Assembly: GCA_020025775.1 (NCBI GenBank)
Contig: JAHHRN010000008.1
Span: 1 to 64,000 of the forward strand
Length of the DNA: 64,000 nucleotides
Reading direction: 5' to 3'
Source: Acutalibacter sp.
GTDB lineage: Bacteria > Bacillota > Clostridia > Oscillospirales > Acutalibacteraceae
The position numbers and the translations under genes are program-made. The notes under the pieces are model-generated. The model made no database searches, was not told the DNA's origin, and worked only from the letters and a program-made list of their open reading frames with translations. Shown piece after piece: positions 41,512-49,691 of the stretch (the stretch's first letter is position 1; every line of letters begins with the position of its first letter).

Positions 41512-42335
41512 TGGCAGGTATTTTATATGTAGTGGGCACGCCCATCGGCAACCTTTCGGATTTCTCTCCGCGTGCGGTAGAAACCCTCAAAACCTGCGAT
41601 TTTATCGCGGCAGAGGATACGCGGGTGACGCGCAAACTTTTAAATAAATTTGAAATCAAGAAACCGGCAGTCAGCTATTATGAGCACAACCGCAAAGAAA
41701 GCGGCGAAAAGATTTTGGCTCGTCTTTTGGGCGGCGAAAGCTGTGCCCTTGTGACCGATGCCGGTATGCCTGCCATTTCCGACCCCGGCGAGGACCTTGT
41801 GCGCCTTTGTCACGAAGCCGGCGTCAAGGTGGAATCCGTGCCCGGTCCGACCGCCTTTGCAACGGCTATGGCGATGTCGGGTCTGCCCTCGGGTCGATTT
41901 ACCTTTGAAGGCTTTTTAAGTGTCAACAAGCCCTCGAGAAGAGAACATTTGGAAAGCGTTAAAGACGAACAGCGCACGATGATTTTCTACGAAGCGCCCC
42001 ATAAGCTCGCCGCTACGCTTCGCGATATGTATCAAGCCTTCGGCGACCGTGAAATCGCTCTCGTCAAAGAACTTACCAAGCTCCACGAAACCGTAGAGCG
42101 CACCACGCTTTCTGCGGCGGCGGAAAAATATGCCGAAATTCCGCCAAAAGGGGAATTTGTGATTGTGATTTCCGGTGCGGAGAAAAAGGTGGAGGAATGG
42201 ACCTTAGCGCGTGCTGTTGCCTACGCCAAAGAGCAAAACGAAAATGGAAAATCAAAATCCGAAGCGGCAAAGCTTGCGGCACACGTGAGCGGCATTAAAA
42301 AAAGTGAAATCTATAAGGGTTTAGAGGAGAACTAA
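41511..42335 (+). CDS. rsmI: 16S rRNA (cytidine-1402-2'-O)-methyltransferase RsmI
   Basis: 274 residues. Tetrapyrrole-methylase fold: ILYVVGTPIGNLSDFSPRA, FIAAEDTRVTRKLL, VTDAGMPAISDPG, and VPGPTAFATAMAMSGLP. It makes the 2'-O-methyl of m4Cm1402 in 16S rRNA. A C-terminal lysine-rich helix-turn-helix-like end (ENGKSKSEAAKLAAHVSGIKKSEIY) is typical. It overlaps trmN6 by 1 nt. Confidence 0.97.
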   Translation: MAGILYVVGTPIGNLSDFSPRAVETLKTCDFIAAEDTRVTRKLLNKFEIKKPAVSYYEHNRKESGEKILARLLGGESCALVTDAGMPAISDPGEDLVRLCHEAGVKVESVPGPTAFATAMAMSGLPSGRFTFEGFLSVNKPSRREHLESVKDEQRTMIFYEAPHKLAATLRDMYQAFGDREIALVKELTKLHETVERTTLSAAAEKYAEIPPKGEFVIVISGAEKKVEEWTLARAVAYAKEQNENGKSKSEAAKLAAHVSGIKKSEIYKGLEEN

Positions 42336-42336
42336 A

Positions 42337-42933
42337 ATGGAATACTGGTATTTGTGGCTGATTTTTATTTTGCTTTGCGTGCTGACGGTTTTTGTATTGC
42401 ATAAAGCGTCTGCGGCGCTCGGCGTCAATAATGCCGAACGCGAGCGCATGACAGCGGAATTAAAACGCCTGAAGGAATTAAAAGAAACCTATCAAAATGC
42501 CGATGCCGAAACCGTGCAAAAGGCAGAGCCTATGGAACTTTTAGAGGGCGTCAATGCCGTTTTGCAGGCGAGAGTTGAAAAAGCGGACGATGCCGAAAAA
42601 TGCTTCGAGACTTTTTCCCTGCCTCAACAGTATATGTATACGCTTTTATATTATTTGGAGGATAGCGAAGAAAATCCGGCTTTCTTTCTGCGTCATAACG
42701 GCGAGCCGCTGTTGAGCTTTGCCGCACCGACCTTAGAAGCCATCGGCGAAGCTGAGCTTTCCGAGGCACTTTTTACCTATTTTAAAGACCAAAAAGAAAA
42801 GGGCGACGTCGTAACCGACGAGGCCCTGCAAGAAGCATATGAAAAGACAAGTAAAGCGCAGTTCGATAAAGCCCGCATTTTAAAGCATGCAAAAGCGTAT
42901 ATCGAAGCGCATCGCGAAGAGATTTTGTCTTAA
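42337..42933 (+). CDS. single-helix membrane-anchored protein, unknown
   Basis: 198 residues, with SD GAGGAGA inside the end of rsmI. N-terminal transmembrane helix (WYLWLIFILLCVLTVFVL), then a coiled-coil-prone segment (NNAERERMTAELKRLKELKE) and an alpha-helical soluble part rich in Glu and Ala. I do not recognise the family. The 3' end overlaps the convergent Xre regulator gene by 4 nt, so transcripts of the two genes would be antisense there. Confidence 0.75.
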   Translation: MEYWYLWLIFILLCVLTVFVLHKASAALGVNNAERERMTAELKRLKELKETYQNADAETVQKAEPMELLEGVNAVLQARVEKADDAEKCFETFSLPQQYMYTLLYYLEDSEENPAFFLRHNGEPLLSFAAPTLEAIGEAELSEALFTYFKDQKEKGDVVTDEALQEAYEKTSKAQFDKARILKHAKAYIEAHREEILS

Positions 42934-43547
42934 AGACTGTCTGCTTCTGCCAAAGCGGCGAAAAGCTTCTTTAAGATTTCTTCGCTCTTTTCTACTGTGG
43001 TTTCCACACAAAGCGGCGCTGCGTCTGTGACGGGTGTACGCCGTGTCGGCTTTTCTGCATAAGGAAAAATCATATCCAATGCGGCACTATCGGCAACGTA
43101 AGCGGCTTTTGCGGGAAAGTGAATCCATTCTTTGGGAATAATGCCTGCTGAACTGGCGTGTAAAATAATTCTATAAATACTCAGCGCAAAAAAATCTTGA
43201 ATTTGCTGTGGATTGACTTCACTGGATTCCACGAGCATATCGCTGATTCTAGCGGCGGCTCGGAAGGTGGTCGCCAAGCGAAACTCTGCATCCTGTGCAC
43301 GGTCGGTAGTGTCAAGCAGTTCTGAAAACATGCGTTTGGAATCGCTTACACCCAAAAGATAATCACAGCTCACGTCATAATAGGCGGCGGCTTTGCAAAG
43401 AAATTCAAGACCGCATTCGCGGATGCCGTTTTCGTAATGCGAAAGTAGTGCTCCCGAAATGCCAAGCGCTGTGGCGGCTTCTTTTTGGCTGATGCCACGT
43501 TCCTTGCGTAGTGCGGCAAGACGAGAAGAAAAAAGCAGGTTTTGCAT
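42930..43547 (-). CDS. Xre-family transcriptional regulator
   Basis: 205 residues from ATG 43547 (GAGGGGGA 6 nt upstream). Helix-turn-helix at about 6-60: RLAALRKERGISQKEAATAL then GISGALLSHYENGIRECGLEFL. The remainder (about 75-205) is a helical domain without recognised motif; it may sense a ligand or oligomerise. It is divergent from the histidine phosphatase gene and may regulate the shared intergenic region. The gene ends in a 4-nt tail-to-tail overlap. Confidence 0.88.
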   Translation of the reverse strand: MQNLLFSSRLAALRKERGISQKEAATALGISGALLSHYENGIRECGLEFLCKAAAYYDVSCDYLLGVSDSKRMFSELLDTTDRAQDAEFRLATTFRAAARISDMLVESSEVNPQQIQDFFALSIYRIILHASSAGIIPKEWIHFPAKAAYVADSAALDMIFPYAEKPTRRTPVTDAAPLCVETTVEKSEEILKKLFAALAEADSL

Positions 43548-43567
43548 GGAAATCCCCCTCAAAATAT

Positions 43568-43585
43568 ACTGTTTGTAGATACAGT
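43568..43585. promoter_or_regulatory. candidate operator between the Xre and phosphatase genes
   Basis: The inverted repeat ACTGT-8 nt-ACAGT (43568-43585) lies in the divergent intergenic region. TGTAGATA (43575) is echoed by TGTATAGATA (43606). Possible -35/-10 boxes TTAACA and TATAGA for the + gene lie at 43586-43613. Autoregulation is inferred. Confidence 0.4.
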
Positions 43586-43627
43586 TTAACATAAATTTTA
43601 CATTTTGTATAGATAAAGGAGAAAAAT

Positions 43628-44323
43628 ATGAAAACTTATAAAATTCATTTAATTCGTCACGCGATGACCGAAGGCAACCTCGCGGGACAGTATATCGGTC
43701 ACACGGATATGGATGTTACGCCCGAGGGTTTAAAGCAGGCGGACGAGCTGATTGAGGAATACGGCGGCTATCCCGAGGTGGATGCGGTTTTCTCCAGCCC
43801 GTTAAAGCGTTGCTTGCAAACGGCAAAGCACATTTACCCCGACAAAAATCCGATTGTGTTAAACGATTTAATCGAATATGACTTCGGTGAATTTGAGGGC
43901 AGAACCGCCGATGAATTAAAGGATACCGAAGCGTTCCAGACCTGGCTCGCCGGTACGCATCCGGAAACACCCGTACCGTTCGGTGAAAGCCAAATTGCCT
44001 TTAACAAACGTATTTGCGGTTGCTTTGCCGGCATTGTCAACGGCATTATTCAGGCAGGCGTAGAAAGCACCGCGGTCTTTACCCACGGCGGCGTAATTAT
44101 GGCACTTATGACAGCATTTGCCCTGCCCGAAGCTCCGATGCACGAGTGGATGACCCCGAACGTCTGCGGCTATACCTTGCGTATTGACCCGGCAGTTTGG
44201 GCACGTTGCGGCAAGCTCGAAGCTTTTGCTGAATGCCCGGCGATTCCGCTCAGCGACGAGCAGGAATATGCCCTTTGGGACTATTACCGTGAGGACGATG
44301 CAGACATCTCCGAATATATTTAA
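43628..44323 (+). CDS. histidine phosphatase family protein
   Basis: 231 residues. Phosphoglycerate-mutase-like: catalytic LIRHAMTEGN at the N-terminus (the RHG motif reads RHA here), SSPLKRCLQTA (second Arg), DFGEFEGRTADEL, and the second histidine in FTHGGVIMAL. It resembles CobC/PhoE/YhfR-type acid phosphatases; the substrate is unknown. A C-terminal 50-residue extension rich in acidic residues follows the domain. It has an SD and lies downstream of a candidate operator. Confidence 0.92.
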   Translation: MKTYKIHLIRHAMTEGNLAGQYIGHTDMDVTPEGLKQADELIEEYGGYPEVDAVFSSPLKRCLQTAKHIYPDKNPIVLNDLIEYDFGEFEGRTADELKDTEAFQTWLAGTHPETPVPFGESQIAFNKRICGCFAGIVNGIIQAGVESTAVFTHGGVIMALMTAFALPEAPMHEWMTPNVCGYTLRIDPAVWARCGKLEAFAECPAIPLSDEQEYALWDYYREDDADISEYI

Positions 44324-44350
44324 AATACCCCTTAAATCTTTTGCTTTTTA

Positions 44351-44379
44351 TTGATAAATCGGGGTTTTCGTGATAGAAT
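44351..44379 (+). promoter_or_regulatory. promoter of the hexuronate operon
   Basis: TTGATA, 17-bp spacer, TAGAAT, about 56 bp upstream of uxuA. No obvious palindromic operator was noticed between 44380 and 44434. Confidence 0.78.
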
Positions 44380-44434
44380 AAAAAAAGTACACCTCGAATT
44401 TTATTTTGTAAAATTTACAAAGGGGAGACAGATT

Positions 44435-45508
44435 ATGCAAATGACTTTTCGCTGGTTTGGAGACGATAAGGACACTGTAACGCTGTCTCAAATCCGTCAG
44501 ATTCCGAATGTCAAAGGCGTAGTTCCGGCACTGCATTATTTACCTGCCGGCGAGGCTTGGCCTCTTGCGGATGTTTTAAAGCTGAAAGCCCAAATCGAAG
44601 CGGCGGGTCTTACCATGGAATGTATCGAGAGTGTCAATGTTCATGAGGATATTAAGCTCGGGCTTCCCTCGAGAGAACGCTATATCGAGAACTACAAAAC
44701 CTCGATTCGTAATCTGGCGCAAGCGGGCGTCAAGGTAATTTGCTATAATTTCATGCCCGTATTTGACTGGACGAGAACGGATTTGGCGTTTGAAACCGCC
44801 GACGGCTCGAACTGCCTTTCCTATGACGGTTTACAGATTGAGGGCAAAACCCCCGAAGAAATGTTCAAAGAGACGGATGCCAATTCCGGCGGCTATGCGA
44901 TGCCCGGTTGGGAGACCGAGCGCATGGGCGAAATCAAGTCTCTTTTTGCCCAATATAAGGGCATGACCAAAGAACAGCTTTTTGATAATTTGGTATATTT
45001 CTTACAGGCGATTGTGCCGACCTGCGAAGAGGTGGGCGTCAAAATGGCGATTCACCCGGACGATCCACCATGGGATATTTTCGGTCTGCCGCGTATTATT
45101 ACAGATTTAGAGAGCTTCGAGCGTCTCTTTGCGGCTGTGCCCAGTCCTGCGAACGGTGTTACGTTCTGCACAGGCTCTCTCGGTGCGAATGTAAATAACG
45201 ATTTGCCGGCGATGATTCGTAAAATCGGCGACCGCATTTATTTTGCACATCTTCGTAATATAAAAGTGACAGACAGACATTTCAACGAAACCGCACACGA
45301 AAGTAGAGAAGGCTCTCTCGATATGTATGAAATCGTAAAAGCGCTCTATGAGGTAGGCTTCGACGGATATGTGCGCCCCGACCACGGCAGAATGATTTGG
45401 GGCGAAACCGGCAGACCCGGCTACGGCTTATTTGACCGTGCACTCGGCGTATGCTATTTGAACGGTTTATTTGAAGCGGTAGAAAAGTCACAAAACGAAA
45501 AACAGTAA
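44435..45508 (+). CDS. uxuA: mannonate dehydratase
   Basis: 357 residues from ATG 44435, with SD AAAGGGGAG; upstream in-frame codons lack an SD. UxuA TIM-barrel features: MQMTFRWFGDDKDTVTL start, VCYNFMPVFDWTRTDL-type segment, AIHPDDPPWDIFGLPRI (metal His), FCTGSLGANVNNDL and YVRPDHGRMIWGE. It dehydrates D-mannonate to 2-keto-3-deoxygluconate. First gene of an operon that also encodes the oxidoreductase, KDG kinase and aldolase. Uronate isomerase and a uronate transporter are not in the window. Confidence 0.97.
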   Translation: MQMTFRWFGDDKDTVTLSQIRQIPNVKGVVPALHYLPAGEAWPLADVLKLKAQIEAAGLTMECIESVNVHEDIKLGLPSRERYIENYKTSIRNLAQAGVKVICYNFMPVFDWTRTDLAFETADGSNCLSYDGLQIEGKTPEEMFKETDANSGGYAMPGWETERMGEIKSLFAQYKGMTKEQLFDNLVYFLQAIVPTCEEVGVKMAIHPDDPPWDIFGLPRIITDLESFERLFAAVPSPANGVTFCTGSLGANVNNDLPAMIRKIGDRIYFAHLRNIKVTDRHFNETAHESREGSLDMYEIVKALYEVGFDGYVRPDHGRMIWGETGRPGYGLFDRALGVCYLNGLFEAVEKSQNEKQ

Positions 45509-45523
45509 GGGGGAGGGAAACCA

Positions 45524-46372
45524 ATGATTCATGAGAATTTAAGAAATCGTGTAGCTGTTGTTACAGGCGGCGGCGGTGTGCTTTGCAGTGACTTTGCAAA
45601 AACACTGGCAAAGCAGGGGGTAAAGGTTGCCGTTTTAGATTTGAATGAAGAAGCGGCGCAAAGAGTTGCAGAGGAAATCCAAGCCGACGGGGGCGAGGCA
45701 ATCAGCGTAAAGTGCAATGTGCTGGATACGGAAAGCGTGAAAGCGGCAAGAGAAATCGTGCTGTCGACTTTCGGCCCCTGCGATATTTTGCTCAATGGTG
45801 CAGGCGGCAATAATCCACGCGGCACCACCACCAAGGAAACGCTTGAGAAAATCGACTTAGAGGGTAAGGATGAAAACATCAAAACCTTTTTCGATTTAGA
45901 CCCCGAGGGCATTTCCTTTGTGTTTGATTTGAATTTCCTCGGTACGCTGATTCCGACACAGGTTTTTGCCAAGGATATGGCGAAGCGTGAAAACGGCGTC
46001 ATCGTGATGATTTCTTCGATGAATGCGTTCTGCCCACTTACCAAAATTCCGGCGTATTCTGCGGCGAAAGCGGCAGTTTCCAACTTTACCCAATTCATGG
46101 CGGTGCATTTTGCCGATGTAGGCATCCGTGTGAATGCGATTGCACCCGGTTTCTTCTCCACGGCACAGAATAAAACTTTGCTTTGGAAGGAAGACGGCAC
46201 ACCCACGGCGAGAACCGGCAAAATCTTAGCAGCAACACCGATGAAGCGCTTCGGCAAGCCTGAGGAGCTGGAGGGCATTTTGCTCTTCCTTTGCGACGAA
46301 ACCTATTCCAGCTTTGTAACGGGAACAACCATTCCCGTGGATGGCGGCTTCAGTGCCTATTCGGGTGTATAA
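45524..46372 (+). CDS. SDR-family oxidoreductase (probable fructuronate/mannonate reductase)
   Basis: 282 residues. Short-chain dehydrogenase: TGGGGVLCSDFA cofactor loop, NGAGGNNP (NNAG-type), catalytic SSMNAF...YSAAKAAV (Ser, Tyr, Lys), and C-terminal VTGTTIPVDGGFSAYSGV. Position between uxuA and kdgK makes D-fructuronate to D-mannonate reduction the likely role, replacing the classic UxuB. It resembles other SDRs annotated as D-mannonate oxidoreductase. SD GGGGGAGGG before ATG. Confidence 0.9.
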   Translation: MIHENLRNRVAVVTGGGGVLCSDFAKTLAKQGVKVAVLDLNEEAAQRVAEEIQADGGEAISVKCNVLDTESVKAAREIVLSTFGPCDILLNGAGGNNPRGTTTKETLEKIDLEGKDENIKTFFDLDPEGISFVFDLNFLGTLIPTQVFAKDMAKRENGVIVMISSMNAFCPLTKIPAYSAAKAAVSNFTQFMAVHFADVGIRVNAIAPGFFSTAQNKTLLWKEDGTPTARTGKILAATPMKRFGKPEELEGILLFLCDETYSSFVTGTTIPVDGGFSAYSGV

Positions 46373-46384
46373 GGAGATAAGACT

Positions 46385-46624
46385 ATGGTGTTTTTTGCAT
46401 TGGCGTTTATCTTTTTAATTGCGGGCATTGTTTTGCTCGTCCGCTGTATGGTGCTCCGTAAAAAGGCGCACGAAGCGGAAATTTCTTATAATATCGAAAC
46501 CAAAGAAAAAGAAACGGTGAAAGCCGAAACCTATTATAAAAAAGCCAACAAGTTTTTAGGTTTTGGAATCCTTTGTTTAGTGCTGGCAGAAAGTTTTATT
46601 TTAATTGGCAATCATATGAAATAA
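46385..46624 (+). CDS. small two-helix membrane protein in the hexuronate operon
   Basis: 79 residues: transmembrane helix (FFALAFIFLIAGIVLLV), a charged helical linker rich in Lys/Glu (about 24-55), and a second helix (FLGFGILCLVLAESFILIG). SD AAGGAGAT before ATG 46385. No family recognised. It lies between the oxidoreductase (12-nt gap) and kdgK, so it is probably expressed with sugar-acid catabolism. It could be a small regulator or accessory subunit of a permease, but this is not shown by sequence. Confidence 0.7.
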   Translation: MVFFALAFIFLIAGIVLLVRCMVLRKKAHEAEISYNIETKEKETVKAETYYKKANKFLGFGILCLVLAESFILIGNHMK

Positions 46625-46638
46625 GCGGAGGTATCCCC

Positions 46639-47736
46639 ATGGATTTACAGCTTCGTAAAAAAGACGATTGTACTTTTGATATGATTTCTCTCGGCGAAAT
46701 CATGCTTCGACTAGACCCCGGCGAGGGCAGAATTAAAACTGCACGTTCTTTCAGAGCCTGGGAGGGCGGCGGCGAATACAATGTCGCCAGAGGCCTTAGA
46801 CGCTGTTTCGGTTTGAAAACTGCGGCGGTTACCGCTTTTGCGGATAACGAGGTCGGCAGACTTTTGGAAGATTTTATGTTACAGAGCGGTGTAGACACCA
46901 GCCTAATCAAATGGATGCCCTATGACGGTATCGGCAGAACCGTGCGCAATGGTATCAACTTTACCGAACGTGGCTACGGCATTCGTGGCGCACTCGGCGT
47001 TTCCGACCGAGGCAATACTGCCGTGTCTCAGCTTACAAAAGGAGATATTGATTTCGAATATATTTTTGGTACGCTCGGTGTTCGATGGCTGCATACCGGC
47101 GGCATTTTTGCGGCGCTTTCCGAAACCTCTGCAGAGGTCGTTTTAGAAGCTGTGAAGACCGCAAAAAAATATGGTACCGTGGTTTCCTATGACCTCAACT
47201 ACCGCCCCTCCCTTTGGAATTCTATCGGCGGCAAGGCAAAGGCACAGGAAGTCAACCGCGAAATTGCAAAATATATCGACGTTATGATTGGTAACGAAGA
47301 AGACTTTACCGCTTGCCTCGGCTTTGAAATCCCGGGCAACGATGAAAATTTAAAAACCCTCCATGTGGACGGCTACTGCAAAATGCTCGAAGAAGCCTTC
47401 CGCGTTTATCCGAATTTTAAGGTCATCGGCACAACGCTTCGCACGGTAAAAACGGCGACTTTAAATGACTGGTCTGCGCTTTGCTATGCAGACGGTAAAG
47501 CGTATAAAGGCATGGAGTTTAAAGACCTTGAAATTCTCGACCGTGTCGGTGGCGGAGACAGCTTTGCTTCCGGATTTATTTATGGACTCATGACTACAGG
47601 TGACCCGCAAACGGCGGTAAATTACGGTGTGGCGCACGGTGCGCTTGCTATGACCACCCCCGGCGATACCTCTATGGCATCGCTCAAAGAAGTCGAAAAC
47701 TTACTTTCCGGCAAGGGTGCCAGAGTGCAGAGATAA
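46639..47736 (+). CDS. kdgK: 2-keto-3-deoxygluconate kinase (PfkB family)
   Basis: 365 residues from ATG 46639, with SD GCGGAGGT; the open frame upstream overlaps the small membrane gene and lacks an SD. PfkB features: SLGEIMLRLDPGEG, WEGGGEYNVARGL (sugar binding), SYDLNYRPSLW, and the C-terminal anion-hole motif DRVGGGDSFASGF. In this operon it should phosphorylate KDG to KDPG for the next enzyme. It is somewhat longer than E. coli KdgK (about 310). Confidence 0.95.
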   Translation: MDLQLRKKDDCTFDMISLGEIMLRLDPGEGRIKTARSFRAWEGGGEYNVARGLRRCFGLKTAAVTAFADNEVGRLLEDFMLQSGVDTSLIKWMPYDGIGRTVRNGINFTERGYGIRGALGVSDRGNTAVSQLTKGDIDFEYIFGTLGVRWLHTGGIFAALSETSAEVVLEAVKTAKKYGTVVSYDLNYRPSLWNSIGGKAKAQEVNREIAKYIDVMIGNEEDFTACLGFEIPGNDENLKTLHVDGYCKMLEEAFRVYPNFKVIGTTLRTVKTATLNDWSALCYADGKAYKGMEFKDLEILDRVGGGDSFASGFIYGLMTTGDPQTAVNYGVAHGALAMTTPGDTSMASLKEVENLLSGKGARVQR

Positions 47737-47747
47737 GGAGAATGGAA

Positions 47748-48395
47748 ATGGATAAACAGACGGTTCTTCAAAAATTGCAGGAATGCGGTATCGTGGCTGT
47801 CGTTCGCGGCAACTCCGTAGAAGAAGCCATTGCCATTACGGATGCTTGTGTAGCTGGTGGTGTAACCGCGATTGAGCTTACCTTTACTGTACCGCAAGCC
47901 GATAAAGTCATCACAGAGCTTTGTGACCGCTATCAGGATAACCCCGATGTTTTAATCGGTGCAGGCACGGTTTTAGACCCCGAAACAGCAAGAGCGGCGA
48001 TGCTTGCCGGCGCGCAGTATATCGTCAGCCCGTCTTTGAATATTGAAACCTTGCAGCTTTGCAACTCTTATGCCGTGCCGATGATTCCGGGCATCATGAC
48101 CGTTCGCGAAGCCCTTATGGCACTCGAAAACGGGGCGGATATTTTAAAGGTATTCCCCGCAGACCTCTTCGGCCCAAAGATTATTAAAGATATTTTAGGC
48201 CCGGTTCCCCATGCGAAGCTCATGCCCACAGGCGGTGTGCATGCAGACAATGTCGCAGAGTGGATTCATGCCGGTGCTGTGGCAGTTGGTGCAGGCAGCT
48301 CTTTAACTGCCGGCGCAAAGACAGGCGATTATGCGGCTATCACCGAAACTGCCAAGAAGTTTAAAGCGAATATTCTCGCGGCGCGTGCAAAATAA
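47748..48395 (+). CDS. eda: KDPG/KHG aldolase
   Basis: 215 residues. ATG 47748 sits 7 nt from AAGGAG; the in-frame ATG at 47742 is too close. Class I aldolase: IVAVVRGNSVEEA, IGAGTVLDPE, FIVSP-type (YIVSPSLN), and the Schiff-base lysine in ADILKVFPADLFG, then MPTGGVHADN. It splits KDPG into pyruvate and glyceraldehyde-3-phosphate. Completes the uxuA-SDR-kdgK-eda pathway. A GC-rich weak hairpin (around 48376-48402) follows. Confidence 0.95.
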   Translation: MDKQTVLQKLQECGIVAVVRGNSVEEAIAITDACVAGGVTAIELTFTVPQADKVITELCDRYQDNPDVLIGAGTVLDPETARAAMLAGAQYIVSPSLNIETLQLCNSYAVPMIPGIMTVREALMALENGADILKVFPADLFGPKIIKDILGPVPHAKLMPTGGVHADNVAEWIHAGAVAVGAGSSLTAGAKTGDYAAITETAKKFKANILAARAK

Positions 48396-48449
48396 CGCGC
48401 GCCGTGTGATTATAAATTTATATATTATTTTAAAGGAGATAGAAATATC

Positions 48450-49022
48450 ATGGAAAAAACAGTTTTAGTTGAAACATCTGCTCGTCACGTACACGTGACA
48501 CAGGAAACCCTCGAAATCCTCTTCGGTGAGGGTTATCAGCTTACCAAGAAAAAAGACCTCTCTCAGCCCGGCCAGTTCGCTTGCGAAGAGAGAGTACAGG
48601 TTATCGGCGCAAAAAGCAGCTTCCCGGCTGTTTCCATTTTAGGTCCGGTTCGCTCTGCAAACCAGGTTGAAATTTCCGCTTCCGATGCTCGTTCCATCGG
48701 CGTTAAAGCTCCCGTTCGTGAAAGCGGCGACGTAAAGGGCAGCGGTGCTTGCAAGCTCGTTGGTCCTAAGGGCGAAGTAGAACTCGAGGAAGGCGTTATC
48801 ATCGCTAAGAGACATATACATATGACTCCCGAAGATGCAGAAAAATACGGCCTTAAGGATAAGGACGTTGTTTCTGTTGAAATCAAGTCCGACGAGCGTT
48901 CTCTCGTATTCGGTGACACCATAGTTCGTGTTAGCCCGTCTTATGCACTCGCTATGCACATCGACACCGACGAATCCAACGCTGTTATGGCACCGGCAGG
49001 CACTTTCGGCGTAATTTTATAA
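48450..49022 (+). CDS. pduL: PduL-type phosphotransacylase
   Basis: 190 residues, the short PduL form without a microcompartment targeting peptide. Two zinc sites built from His-rich loops: TSARHVHVTQ near the N-terminus and AKRHIHMTPEDAEKYGL (about 119-135). GPVRSANQVEIS and a late HIDTDESNA also match the family. It interconverts acetyl- or propionyl-CoA and the acyl-phosphate. Other microcompartment genes are absent, so it probably serves as the housekeeping phosphotransacetylase for acetyl-phosphate and ATP. SD AAAGGAGAT; it follows the sugar-acid operon by 54 nt. Confidence 0.93.
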   Translation: MEKTVLVETSARHVHVTQETLEILFGEGYQLTKKKDLSQPGQFACEERVQVIGAKSSFPAVSILGPVRSANQVEISASDARSIGVKAPVRESGDVKGSGACKLVGPKGEVELEEGVIIAKRHIHMTPEDAEKYGLKDKDVVSVEIKSDERSLVFGDTIVRVSPSYALAMHIDTDESNAVMAPAGTFGVIL

Positions 49023-49035
49023 GCGGAGGCTTTCT

Positions 49036-49653
49036 ATGGAACAGAACAAATCCAAGGCGCAACCTATGGGGCTTGCGTTAGATGTTACCCTTACGGCGAT
49101 GTTCACTGCCATTACGGCGGTGCTCTCGCAGGTAGCTATTCCGATAGGTCCTGTGCCGATTTCTTGTTCTTTGATTGCTGTTTATCTTACAGGACTTTTG
49201 CTTTCCCCGAAGCTTGCCGTGCTTTCTCAAGTGGTTTATCTGCTGCTCGGCGCAGTGGGTGTTCCCGTGTTCGCAAACTTCGGCGCAGGCATTGCCAAGC
49301 TTGCAGGGCCGACCGGCGGCTATTTAGTCGTTTATCCGGTTTTAGCCCTCGGCATTTCTCTTGCCATGCGTCTCTATGATAAGAAAATTGCAGACAAACA
49401 GAGTAAGTCCAAAGCGGCTCTCGGAAAGCGCGTTGCTTTCTTAGCGGTCACCTTGACCTTGGCGCTTGTGCTTTGCTACGCGACCGGCACAATTTGGTTC
49501 GTGCTTTATTCGGGCGCCAGCTTCCAAAAGGCACTTTCCTTGACCGTAATCCCTTTTATTGCTGGCGATATTGTAAAAATCATCCTTTGCGTGATTTTAA
49601 CAATATCCTTGCGCCCTTTATTTTTAAAAACCGTAAAAAAGCATAGACCTTAA
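49036..49653 (+). CDS. bioY: BioY biotin transporter (ECF S component)
   Basis: 205 residues with six hydrophobic segments. BioY signature: LTAMFTAITAVLSQVAIPIGPVPIS near the start and GAGIAKLAGPTGGYLVVYPVLAL (GPTGGYL motif). It captures biotin and needs the shared EcfAAT module, which is not in the window. SD AAGCGGAGG before ATG, 13 nt after pduL. The stop codon is inside the loop of its own terminator. No BirA operator was searched in detail. Confidence 0.95.
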   Translation: MEQNKSKAQPMGLALDVTLTAMFTAITAVLSQVAIPIGPVPISCSLIAVYLTGLLLSPKLAVLSQVVYLLLGAVGVPVFANFGAGIAKLAGPTGGYLVVYPVLALGISLAMRLYDKKIADKQSKSKAALGKRVAFLAVTLTLALVLCYATGTIWFVLYSGASFQKALSLTVIPFIAGDIVKIILCVILTISLRPLFLKTVKKHRP

Positions 49654-49670
49654 TGGTCTATGCTTTTTTT
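49635..49670 (+). terminator. terminator overlapping the end of bioY
   Basis: AAAAAAGCATAGACC (49635-49649) pairs with GGTCTATGCTTTTTT (49655-49669). The bioY TAA is in the loop region. Confidence 0.93.
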
Positions 49671-49691
49671 ACAAAAGAGAGGAGAAACGTT

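Noticed and set aside
45529..46278. 249-codon frame antisense to the SDR oxidoreductase
   Set aside because: Shadow ORF without supporting signals.
48376..48402. GC-rich hairpin after the aldolase gene
   Set aside because: Imperfect stem with no T tract, so it was not called a terminator.
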